Shown here one piece after another: positions 29,469 to 36,297 of a stretch of 36,297 nucleotides of DNA. Location: positions 1-36,297 of IMG/VR virus record IMGVR_UViG_3300047121_000433. One strand, written 5' to 3'. A program made the position numbers and the translations under genes. How positions within the stretch are numbered: the first letter of the stretch is position 1; each line of letters opens with the position of its first letter. Origin of the DNA: a virus. Under the pieces are notes generated by a model. That model made no database searches and was not told the origin of the DNA. It was given only the letters and a program-made list of their open reading frames with translations.

Positions 29469-29936
29469 ATGACGAAATATACGCAAGATCGTCCCTTTGA
29501 ACAGCAGGCTTGCCTCGCGTTCGTTGGGCTCTCGGTCGTGACGGCTACCCTCGGCTTCTGGGCCAAGGGTTGGCTGCCTGGAATGCTCCTGACGGTCGCA
29601 ATGGCCGTTATCGTGTTCCTCCTGTCGCGCGCTGTAGAGCGTGTGCAGGAAGCTTGGGAAACGAAGAACTGGTTCACCGCAGTCGTCGCTGGCACGCTCG
29701 CCCTCGGCTTCTGCTTCATTGAGGCTGGCCTCAACCACATCGGTTTGGAGCATCTCAATGCAGAATACCGGATCGCACCGGAATGGGCTTTGTGGCCCGC
29801 CTGCTTCTTCATCTCCCTCGTGAATGTCTTTGCATCGTTCGGCTTTGCCCGCACCCTGCGAGACAATCGGATACAGGCTCCGATCACGAACCCGGCCCGC
29901 CAGCTTGCGGAACTCCGCTGGAAAAAGTCCGCCTAG
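29469..29936 (+). CDS. Four-helix membrane protein (moron)
   Basis: From ATG 29469 with a GGGAAAGGA site, the 155-residue protein has four likely membrane helices (about 12-30, 31-48, 61-83 and 104-123), separated by short loops. It is coded against the surrounding late operon and followed by an intrinsic terminator, so it is an independent transcription unit. Such morons often alter the host surface or exclude other phages. The shorter start is taken rather than an upstream in-frame start lying within the stem-loop. Confidence 0.7.
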   Translation: MTKYTQDRPFEQQACLAFVGLSVVTATLGFWAKGWLPGMLLTVAMAVIVFLLSRAVERVQEAWETKNWFTAVVAGTLALGFCFIEAGLNHIGLEHLNAEYRIAPEWALWPACFFISLVNVFASFGFARTLRDNRIQAPITNPARQLAELRWKKSA

Positions 29937-29940
29937 AACG

Positions 29941-29973
29941 AAGCCCCTGCCTTAGTTGGCGGGGGCTTTTTCT
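29941..29973 (+). terminator. Rho-independent terminator of the moron
   Basis: AGCCCCTGCC pairs with GGCGGGGGCT over a TTAGTT loop (10 bp with one G-T) and is followed by TTTTTCT. It ends the rightward moron and overlaps the stop region of the leftward ejection gene. Confidence 0.85.
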
Positions 29974-32221
29974 ATTGTCCTGACGTTCCAAGACCTGTAT
30001 TCGGAGCGCCGCCCTTGGGCTTCTTGCCGGCGTAAATGCGAGCCAGGTTCTCAGGTGTTGCGCCTTCGAGCAACATCTGGCCCATGAGGTCGCGCTGGGC
30101 TTTGGTAAAGCTGCCGGACTTCGACATGGCCGCTAAGGCTGTCTGCATGGGGTTCGTACCCATGCGGATAAGGTCCGCAGCCGTGGGCAGGATGCCTCCC
30201 GCGCCCATCTCGGCTTGAGACGTGACGGAGCCAACGTTCGGGTTCATGCGCGAAGCGTTCTGCACGATCGATGCATCGGCCTTGAACCGCGCCTGCATCT
30301 CGTCGGCTGGACCCTTGCCGAACACGCGCTCCAGCTTCTTGCGCGCGCCTGCGCTCGTCAGGGACGAAACAGCGCCGCCCGCGCCTTCGGTCTTGCCAAC
30401 CATTGATCGGATGACGCCAGCTTGCAGCGCGGTCAGGGGCTGGCCTGTAACGCTCTCGGCAACGCGGGACACATCCTCTGCGGTGTAGCGCCCGCCAAGC
30501 AGGCCCTGCCCCTTTTTGAACGCCGCATTCATCTTCGGCGCTTCGCCGCCTAGCTCACGGGCTGCGGCGTATCCTTTCATCAGGTCGTCGAGTTCCACCA
30601 CAAGCGCTGCGCGTGCGCCTTCCAGCTTGCGAACCCTGATATCGTCCAGAGTGGCGCCGCTGTTGATGAGCTGTTGTTCCTTGGCGTCGATGTCGCGCTT
30701 GACCAGATCCCAGTATTCAAAATCGCTAAGGTCGCGGCCTTCGTTCGCTTTAGTCGCGGCGCGGTACTCGTCCACCGCCTTGATGTGCGAGCCGATGCCC
30801 TCGATCTTGGCAAGGCGCTCGCTTTTGACACTGCCTGCCGGGAATTTCTGTTTGAGGGCGTCGTAAGCGGGTTTCGCCTGCTCACGGGCAAGCTCCACCA
30901 TGCGATCAACGTCGCCAGCAATGGTCGCAGGTGACGCGCCGGTCGCGCCGCCAATGTCGCGCTCTAGACGACCGCCACGGGTCTGGATCAGATCCTCGCC
31001 GCGAGCACGCGCCGCCTCTCCGGTCGCACCCGGCAGGCGCGAAATGCCCGCCGTTGTGCTGACACCCTCTTGCGTCAGGTCAGCCACGGACGCGGGCTTG
31101 TCGCCAAACTTCGCGCGGGCAGCGTTCAGCGCGTCCTGCTCGGTCTTGATGCCGCCAGAGACAAGCGCCTTGCGCACCGCACGCGATGCCACGCGCTCAT
31201 CGAAGCCAGCACGAGAAGCCGGGCTCTGGACCATACGCGCCGCTGAGCGGAAGCCACGGCTTCCCGCGGCTGCAAGCGCACGGGGTCCGAATATGCCGAT
31301 TGCCGCCCCTGTCGCAGCGCCACCAGGCAAGCCGCCGCTGTCTCCATCGCCGGGAGCAGCCATTGCATCGCCAGTGCCGCCGAGCGTAGCCCCGACACCG
31401 CCGCCCACAATCCTATCCAGGTTCCGCCTCACGACACCGCGCCCAATGGGCTCAGGAGGGGCGCTGAAGGGCTTGGGAGCCTCGCTAGGCGGGGTGATGA
31501 CAGGCTCAGGCTTGGCCTGCGGCTTCACCACCTGTGGCGCGCGTGACGCCTGCACCGCTGCACGCTCTGCGCCGGCCATCGTCGTGGGCGCCGCACGTCC
31601 CGTAATGCCCTTGAGCGTCATCGAGCCCGGAAGCATCTGAAGTGCCGCATAGCTGCCCTGAATGGACGCTTGCTGCGCACCCTCAGCGGCTTTCGCCATA
31701 TCGCCTTCTATGAGGCCAGCACCTGCCTGCTTCACGCCCTGATAGGCGCGTCCGAGGTCGTCCACGGGGCTGATGAAATCCACAGCCTCGACAGCGCCGC
31801 GCACGGGGTCGCGCGTCGTGGTTTTCGCCCAGCCTTCCAGCGCATTTCCCGTCAGGCCCGCAATCGGAGCTTCGAGGCCACGCATCACGTCCGTGAACAC
31901 GTTAGGCTGCGACGTGTCGCCGGTTAGAGGTCCAACTACCTGCTGGGGTTGCGCCCTTGGCTTGGAAAAGCCTCCCGTGCTTGCAGGCGCAAGCGGGTCA
32001 GGGACATAGCCCATCGCCTTCATGCGTTCGGCATTTGGCGGCTTGGCAATGAACGCTTCGTAGCCGCCAGGAATGTTCGCCGCGGCTTCCTCGATGATAG
32101 CGTCAGTCTCGGAGCGGAGAGACGGGCCGGCAGGCGTGGCGCTCTGGCCTTCCGCCTCGGCGCGCTTGCGCTTTGCCTGCGCGACCGCAATCGCCCTTTG
32201 TTGTTCGATTGTGAGCGGCAT
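29972..32221 (-). CDS. Large ejection/internal virion protein
   Basis: The 749-residue protein is Ala/Gly/Pro-rich and lies at the end of the three-gene block that in P22-like phages codes for proteins injected with the DNA (gp7, gp20, gp16). Residues 1-70 are charged and disordered. A glycine-rich region about 270-320 (RIVGGGVGATLGGTG, LPGGAATGAAIGIFG) may insert into membrane. The C-terminal half is helical. Start ATG 32221 shares one base with the upstream stop. Assignment rests on order, length and composition. Confidence 0.65.
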   Translation of the reverse strand: MPLTIEQQRAIAVAQAKRKRAEAEGQSATPAGPSLRSETDAIIEEAAANIPGGYEAFIAKPPNAERMKAMGYVPDPLAPASTGGFSKPRAQPQQVVGPLTGDTSQPNVFTDVMRGLEAPIAGLTGNALEGWAKTTTRDPVRGAVEAVDFISPVDDLGRAYQGVKQAGAGLIEGDMAKAAEGAQQASIQGSYAALQMLPGSMTLKGITGRAAPTTMAGAERAAVQASRAPQVVKPQAKPEPVITPPSEAPKPFSAPPEPIGRGVVRRNLDRIVGGGVGATLGGTGDAMAAPGDGDSGGLPGGAATGAAIGIFGPRALAAAGSRGFRSAARMVQSPASRAGFDERVASRAVRKALVSGGIKTEQDALNAARAKFGDKPASVADLTQEGVSTTAGISRLPGATGEAARARGEDLIQTRGGRLERDIGGATGASPATIAGDVDRMVELAREQAKPAYDALKQKFPAGSVKSERLAKIEGIGSHIKAVDEYRAATKANEGRDLSDFEYWDLVKRDIDAKEQQLINSGATLDDIRVRKLEGARAALVVELDDLMKGYAAARELGGEAPKMNAAFKKGQGLLGGRYTAEDVSRVAESVTGQPLTALQAGVIRSMVGKTEGAGGAVSSLTSAGARKKLERVFGKGPADEMQARFKADASIVQNASRMNPNVGSVTSQAEMGAGGILPTAADLIRMGTNPMQTALAAMSKSGSFTKAQRDLMGQMLLEGATPENLARIYAGKKPKGGAPNTGLGTSGQ

Positions 32222-33630
32222 TACTGGAACAGCGCCTTCATCTCTTCGGGCATGAACTTCCAGTCTTCAGGGTCAACGCCGTCAGGGATGCCAGCTGCGG
32301 TCTGCGGCTTGGCAATCAGGGGCGGGACACCCACACGCGTCTTTGTCTCGCCTGCTGGCTTGGAGAGCGAGGCAAGCGACTTGCGCGACCTCTCGGCAGA
32401 CTTTTCCATGATCGCAATGAGTTCAGCCGCAGCCTGCTTGGCCGATTCCCAATCCTGCTGCTGGGCGCCAAGTCGCGTGATGGCTGCGGTAGCCTGCCGC
32501 CCTTCCACTTCGGTAATCGTGCCGCCGCCTTTGAGGCTTTCGAACGCCTGAAGGAATGCCGCGCCCTTGACCTGATCAATGAGCGCTTGCGCCGCTGCAT
32601 CTTCACCCGGAAACGCTGGCATCATGCCGCCAATGCCATAGCGGCCCGGCGCCTTCGGATTCGCCAGAATTTTGCGGACGATGGATATACTGTTCTCAGT
32701 GGAGCCAATGGCGTTTTCGAGCTTGGTGCGCTTCTCGCTGCGCTCCTGCTCGTCCTGAGTTTCCCACCTTTTCACCGTCTCTTCTTGGAATGGCGTCAGC
32801 TCACCCAGTTTGCCGGTGGCGGTAAACTTGCCGTCCGCAGTGTTGATCTGGCCCGCCTTCGCGCCGTATTGCGCAGCTTCTTCTGGGGTCGCGGGGCGGA
32901 AACTGTCTTTCGCGCCCTGCATCTGCGATGCTGGAATGGGAGCTTGCCCAAGGCTGACCCTGTCGGTCGGGTCGGCATCGTTGAAGGCGTAGATGCCGTC
33001 ACGCGTAGTGACGGGGGTGTATTTGGCCTTCTCGCCCTTCGCCAGCTTCACCCTCTCCGCAACGCTCATCGTCTGCATTGCGAAGTTGTCCAACTCGTCG
33101 TCCGTGATCTTGCCGTCTGCCGCTGCCTGTTGAATCTGGGCAAGGATTTGCGGGTTCGCATAGGGCGAGCTTTGGATTGCTTCGATCGCCGCCTGTCCGC
33201 GTGCTTCGGGGGCCACGCCCTTAAGGCTGAGCGCCGTCTGTCCGAGGAACTCCATGCCCTCGCCAAACTTCGCGGCTTGGTCCGCGTCCATGCCCTTGAG
33301 CGCTTCGTCCACCGCCATCATCGTGTTTGGGTCGCCCGCTTGCATCGCGGACGTGCGCAGGTTCTGCATTCCCGTGCGCCGGTCGGGTGCGTTGCCCAAG
33401 GCTGTTGCATAGCCCTGCTGCTGTTTGCGCGTTTGGGCCTGCTGGCCCAGCGTGTTGAAGTTGCTGGCCTCGTCCGTCAGCCCCTCGCTCATCAGCCCGG
33501 TGACTGCGCCCTCATAGTTTCCCATGCCGTAGGCTTCGGTAGCCTTGCGGCGAGCGTCGTCCTGACGCCGCACCTTGGCCTGCTGCTGACCGGCTTCTAG
33601 GCCCGTCTGGAATGCGCGGAACGTGCTCAT
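32221..33630 (-). CDS. Ejection/internal virion protein, gp20-like position
   Basis: The 469-residue protein has a helical, Gln-rich N-terminal third and a C-terminal region with a pattern known from phage virion proteins: GAAFLQAFESLKGGGTITEV followed by EGRQATAAITRLG. Spacing fits the second ejection protein. It shares 4 nt with the upstream gene (ATGA) and 1 nt with the next gene. It is predicted to be packed in the head and ejected to assist DNA passage; this is inferred from family and gene order. Confidence 0.7.
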   Translation of the reverse strand: MSTFRAFQTGLEAGQQQAKVRRQDDARRKATEAYGMGNYEGAVTGLMSEGLTDEASNFNTLGQQAQTRKQQQGYATALGNAPDRRTGMQNLRTSAMQAGDPNTMMAVDEALKGMDADQAAKFGEGMEFLGQTALSLKGVAPEARGQAAIEAIQSSPYANPQILAQIQQAAADGKITDDELDNFAMQTMSVAERVKLAKGEKAKYTPVTTRDGIYAFNDADPTDRVSLGQAPIPASQMQGAKDSFRPATPEEAAQYGAKAGQINTADGKFTATGKLGELTPFQEETVKRWETQDEQERSEKRTKLENAIGSTENSISIVRKILANPKAPGRYGIGGMMPAFPGEDAAAQALIDQVKGAAFLQAFESLKGGGTITEVEGRQATAAITRLGAQQQDWESAKQAAAELIAIMEKSAERSRKSLASLSKPAGETKTRVGVPPLIAKPQTAAGIPDGVDPEDWKFMPEEMKALFQ

Positions 33631-34631
33631 GAGATGCGGCTCCTGCCGAGGCCACCAGAACGCGCGCGGCCCGCCGTAGAGCCCGCGCTGCTGCCATATC
33701 CGACGCTGGTCCCGCCTGCCGTGCCGCCCATCGAGCCCATATTGCCCATGCCCCAGCCGATCCAGCTTGCGAGGTCGCCTGCCGTGTTCGCCTGGTTCTG
33801 GCCTTTCATCATCGCAAGGTTCGCAGCGTTCTGCCCGCCCTGCTGCGTGATGTTGGCTGCGCGATCCGCGAATGCCTGCCCGCCAGAGGCGATGCCGGTG
33901 TCTGCCGAGTAGCCGCGCTCCGTCACATCGCCCAGCGCGCCATAGTAGCCGCCGAAGTTGCGGAGCTTGGCTTCCTCGGAGACTTCCGCCATGCCGCGCG
34001 CCGTGCGTCCCGACAGTGACGAGCCCTGTGCGCCGGCAGAGGCTATGAAAGCGTCACGGGCGTTGTTGGCTTCCATCGTGCCGATCTTGCCCCAAGGGCT
34101 TGCCTCGAATGCCGCCCATGCCTGTTCCTGCGTCTCGGCAGGGGTCGCGGTCGGGTCTGGCGCTCCCGGCTGGCCCATGCCGCTTGTGGGCATGGCTCGG
34201 CCCTCGCCTGCGAAGTTCTGCGAATGCCAGCGGCCATACGCTGCCGGATCGCCGCCGAATTGCGCGGCTACCTGCGGCTTCGAGAACTCGGCTGCGAGAT
34301 CGGGATTGTTGCGGACATAGGCTGCGAAGTCGGGCTGTGTTGAGCCCATCGCGCCGCTGTATTGCCCGCCGCCTGCCGATGGCTGGTTGAGCCCGAGGAA
34401 TGCGTTCTGCCGACCGCGTGAGGCATTGCCTTCGACCGCGTACTTGCTGAGAACGTCACGCGCCTGATCGCGGCTTTCGCGCTGGAACTGAAGCGCCTGG
34501 TTCTGGGCTTGCTGCTGTTGATTGCCAGCGTTCTTGATCGCCTTTGACTGCTGGCTTCCGGCATAGAGCGCAGCGCCAGAGCCAACGACCGCAGACGCGA
34601 TCATAGCGGTTCCAAGCGAAATAGCAGCCAT
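33627..34631 (-). CDS. Ejection/internal virion protein, gp7-like position
   Basis: The 334-residue protein starts with a hydrophobic, alanine-rich helix (AISLGTAMIASAVVGSGAAL) followed by a Gln-rich coil (QQQQAQNQALQFQRESRDQA). This layout is typical of the first ejection protein of podoviruses. The C-terminal 60 residues are Gly/Ser-rich with GMGNMGSMGGTAGGTS. No enzymatic motif is seen. ATG 34631 shares one base with the acetyltransferase stop (TAATG or TGATG type junction). Confidence 0.7.
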   Translation of the reverse strand: MAAISLGTAMIASAVVGSGAALYAGSQQSKAIKNAGNQQQQAQNQALQFQRESRDQARDVLSKYAVEGNASRGRQNAFLGLNQPSAGGGQYSGAMGSTQPDFAAYVRNNPDLAAEFSKPQVAAQFGGDPAAYGRWHSQNFAGEGRAMPTSGMGQPGAPDPTATPAETQEQAWAAFEASPWGKIGTMEANNARDAFIASAGAQGSSLSGRTARGMAEVSEEAKLRNFGGYYGALGDVTERGYSADTGIASGGQAFADRAANITQQGGQNAANLAMMKGQNQANTAGDLASWIGWGMGNMGSMGGTAGGTSVGYGSSAGSTAGRARSGGLGRSRIS

Positions 34632-35047
34632 CAGGCGGCCCTCACAAACGAAAGTTCAATCGGCATGTATCCCGCCCGGTCATAGATCGGTGAAACGTCG
34701 CGACGGCCCATTATCATCACCATGTTGACCACCTGCGCGCCGCGTTCGTTGGCCCACGCTTCGAAGGCTTTCATCAGGCTCAGCCCGTTGGCCTCGGACC
34801 ACCAGAACAGCTCATTCGCCACACGCACGTCAGGCGAACACCAGAGCGGAGCAATGACCCCGCCAATGGCCCCACGATCATGCACCAGCAACGCTGCGTC
34901 CTCGCCCTCGATCATCCGCCGCAGCATGGCTTCCACCGCCGTCATATCGCGCGGAAACTGGCTGGTGAGCGGATGATAGGACAGGAACTCAGCCGCATAG
35001 CCCATGAGGCGCGGCAGGTCGTCCAGCGTCGCCGGGCGAACGTTCAC
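34631..35047 (-). CDS. GNAT-family acetyltransferase
   Basis: This 138-residue protein shows the GNAT plan: MNVRPATLDDLPRLMGYAAE at the start, a beta region AALLVHDRGAIGGVIAPLW, the acceptor helix AFEAWANERGAQVV, and a final ELSFVR strand after a YDRAGYMP segment. The acetyl-CoA loop is less canonical than in classical members. Such enzymes occur beside head genes in several podoviruses. Substrate unknown; modification of a virion or host protein is possible. Confidence 0.75.
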   Translation of the reverse strand: MNVRPATLDDLPRLMGYAAEFLSYHPLTSQFPRDMTAVEAMLRRMIEGEDAALLVHDRGAIGGVIAPLWCSPDVRVANELFWWSEANGLSLMKAFEAWANERGAQVVNMVMIMGRRDVSPIYDRAGYMPIELSFVRAA

Positions 35048-35226
35048 GAGAGGTCAGCGTAGCCCAGACGTTCCGCTTTCTTCGCGCGCGGGGCGGGCTC
35101 CTCGTCCTCGACCTTCTCGCGCTTCACCTGCTTCTTCGCAGGCTTGCCCGCGCTGATACCCAGCTTCGTGCGCAGCGCCTTGCGGAGAACGCGGATCGAG
35201 TCGTCAGTGATTTTTGGCTTGCTCAT
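35044..35226 (-). CDS. Basic small protein, unknown
   Basis: A 60-residue protein rich in Lys and Arg (VLRKALRTKLGIS, AKKQVKREKVEDEE), with ATGA overlaps on both sides. It has an N-terminal helix and a flexible charged tail. No family recognised; it may bind nucleic acid or an ejection protein. Confidence 0.6.
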   Translation of the reverse strand: MSKPKITDDSIRVLRKALRTKLGISAGKPAKKQVKREKVEDEEPAPRAKKAERLGYADLS

Positions 35227-35807
35227 GGATTATGCTCACTCTGTTGAGACGGGATGGCCCATGCCCGCCCGGTTCTGATTTCCCAAATCATCGAAGGTGT
35301 AATGCCGAACTCTGCCGCAATTTCTTTTGGACGACGCGCATCGTTGCGGATTTTCTCAGCGATGAGCGAGTTGATCTTGCGACGGCCATTCCGATCGCCA
35401 GCGTTGCTGGTGCCATGCTTGCGGCGCTCAAGCTGGTTTTCTGACGGGGTAAGCCAGCGAATGTGGTTCGGGTTTACGCACCCTTTGTGACCCTGCCCGC
35501 ACGAGTGCGCCGCCTCCAGCGCCGGTAGCTTTGGTTCTCCATGCTTCAGAATGCACATGTAGCGGTGCGCCCTGATGCGCTTTCCATCCACCGAAACCTC
35601 TGGATATCCGCAGTTAGGGAACGGCCAAAACAGACATTCTTGGGAAGCGTTCCCGACGTTGTCTTCGACAAATCTACGGCCCGCGCCCCTCTCTGTCATA
35701 CGCTTGGGTTCTGTCGTTCCATACTTTCGGAAGCGATCGTAATGGCTTGAGCACATCCCTTTAGCGAGAAACTTGCGCTCGCAACCTTCTACCGAACACA
35801 GCTTCAT
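35223..35807 (-). CDS. HNH endonuclease with zinc finger and HTH
   Basis: The 194-residue protein has an N-terminal Cys/His knuckle (C4, C9, C19, H22), a His-Asn-His core with H101 in EAAHSCG, N112-x2-H115 in VNPNHIRWL and N124, plus accessory Cys103 and Cys110. A C-terminal helix-turn-helix follows (PKEIAAEFGITPSMIWEIR). This is the layout of free-standing homing-type HNH enzymes in phages. It sits between gp4-like and later virion genes, joined by ATGA overlaps, and there is no intron. It probably favours its own spread between related phages. Confidence 0.85.
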   Translation of the reverse strand: MKLCSVEGCERKFLAKGMCSSHYDRFRKYGTTEPKRMTERGAGRRFVEDNVGNASQECLFWPFPNCGYPEVSVDGKRIRAHRYMCILKHGEPKLPALEAAHSCGQGHKGCVNPNHIRWLTPSENQLERRKHGTSNAGDRNGRRKINSLIAEKIRNDARRPKEIAAEFGITPSMIWEIRTGRAWAIPSQQSEHNP

Positions 35808-36297
35808 TCGCTCACCACGGAAAACCTAATGGAATGTCCGCGATCATAACCCAAAAACTCGTTGAGGTTGCCCGTTCCGCGCTCCAAAGCTGCTGCAACC
35901 GGTGACTTATCCGCAAGTCCTAGTGATTGTCCCGTCCGACCACCAACAAGGTCCATGAGGACATCAAAAGCCTCTTGCGGTATGTCCATAATGTCGGACG
36001 TGTTCACCACATCCTCGGGGACACGCTCATAGGAGATGCGCAGCGTACCTGCCGCAATCGTCGCATCGGGAACAGGCCAGATGTAAACCGTGGTGGATGT
36101 GCGCTGTCGATCGACGGCGAAGATGGTCGGGCGTCCCGTGCTGGTCTTGACCGGGATGCGCTCGTAATCGTCCATGTTCCATTGCTGCATCTCCAGGTCA
36201 TACCCGGCTGCGTTGCGGTAGTAGACGCGGTGGACGCGATCGGGACGCGGGCTGCACGTCACATAAGCCTGCGCTGCGGTCATGGCTGGCGTCTGCG
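35804..36297 (-). CDS. gp4-like head-tail connector, N-terminus cut
   Basis: The visible 164 codons match the C-terminal part of P22 gp4-like/tail-accessory connectors: RVYYRNAAGYDLEMQQWN, DDYERIPVKTSTGRPTIF, TTVYIWPVPD, GTLRISYERVPEDV, and MDIPQEAFDVLMDLV. Known members have about 80 more residues in front. The ATG at 36283 is internal to that fold and the frame is open to the window end, so the gene is probably truncated by the edge. The protein would sit below the portal and hold the gp10-like hub. Confidence 0.75.
   Translation of the reverse strand, partial: QTPAMTAAQAYVTCSPRPDRVHRVYYRNAAGYDLEMQQWNMDDYERIPVKTSTGRPTIFAVDRQRTSTTVYIWPVPDATIAAGTLRISYERVPEDVVNTSDIMDIPQEAFDVLMDLVGGRTGQSLGLADKSPVAAALERGTGNLNEFLGYDRGHSIRFSVVSE

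Noticed and set aside
32587-33600. Rightward 337-codon frame within the ejection protein region
   Set aside because: Antisense to a well-supported virion gene; composition is that of complement-strand translation.
1-36297. CRISPR array, insertion sequence or transposase
   Set aside because: No regularly spaced repeats, transposase motifs or terminal inverted repeats with target duplications were seen.

Overview
This window looks like most of a temperate, P22-like podovirus genome (short-tailed, headful-packaging gene order) that infects an alphaproteobacterium. Three things point there. Coding is GC-rich and nearly gapless. The packaging, portal, gp10-like and ejection genes follow a P22-style order. 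The attachment region carries the 5' half of an alphaproteobacterial-type tRNA-Leu(UAG). Phage genes lie on both sides of that tRNA fragment, so it reads as attP of a free (circular or circularly permuted) phage and not as the edge of an integrated prophage. The genus of the host cannot be fixed from sequence alone.

Layout. (1) A switch at about 12.4-13.1 kb holds a leftward Cro-like gene and a rightward XRE-family repressor gene, flanked by four copies of a GTGCAC-N3-GTGCAC operator. (2) Leftward from the switch (12.6 to 7.4 kb) runs an early/replication operon: small regulators, a winged-helix-like protein, a DUF1376 replication protein, a partly overlapping helicase-loader-like gene, a stand-alone DnaA domain-IV protein, conserved phage proteins, three membrane miniproteins and, last, a NusG-like factor. 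(3) After a 194-bp non-coding gap come the late genes: a membrane-anchored protein, small terminase, a large terminase split into ATPase and nuclease ORFs, portal, decoration-like and other structural genes, running off the window at base 1. (4) At the other end the same leftward late operon resumes at 36.3 kb: gp4-like connector, HNH endonuclease, GNAT acetyltransferase, three ejection/internal virion proteins, gp10-like DNA-stabilisation protein, tail-fibre genes, membrane proteins, an Hsp70 (DnaK-like) protein, a GH24 lysozyme with a C-terminal membrane anchor, nested spanins and holin candidates, ending at 20.4 kb. The major capsid gene would be expected at the window-end junction and is not present. 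(5) Rightward from the switch (13.1 to 20.2 kb) lies a recombination/lysogeny operon: small unknowns, ERF annealing protein, a coiled-coil protein, NinB, HNH nuclease, orphan DNA methyltransferase, DUF551-like protein, an excisionase-like HTH protein and a tyrosine integrase next to attP. (6) A rightward two-gene moron with its own terminator (29.1-30.0 kb) interrupts the late operon.

Most adjacent genes overlap by 4 nt (ATGA or GTGA), so translation is probably coupled along each operon. The most notable points are the Hsp70 gene embedded in the lysis cassette beside a four-helix membrane protein, the NusG paralogue placed where lambdoid phages carry Q, the split terminase, the palindromic operator set, the tRNA-Leu 5'-half attP, and a likely non-canonical start of the gp10-like gene.
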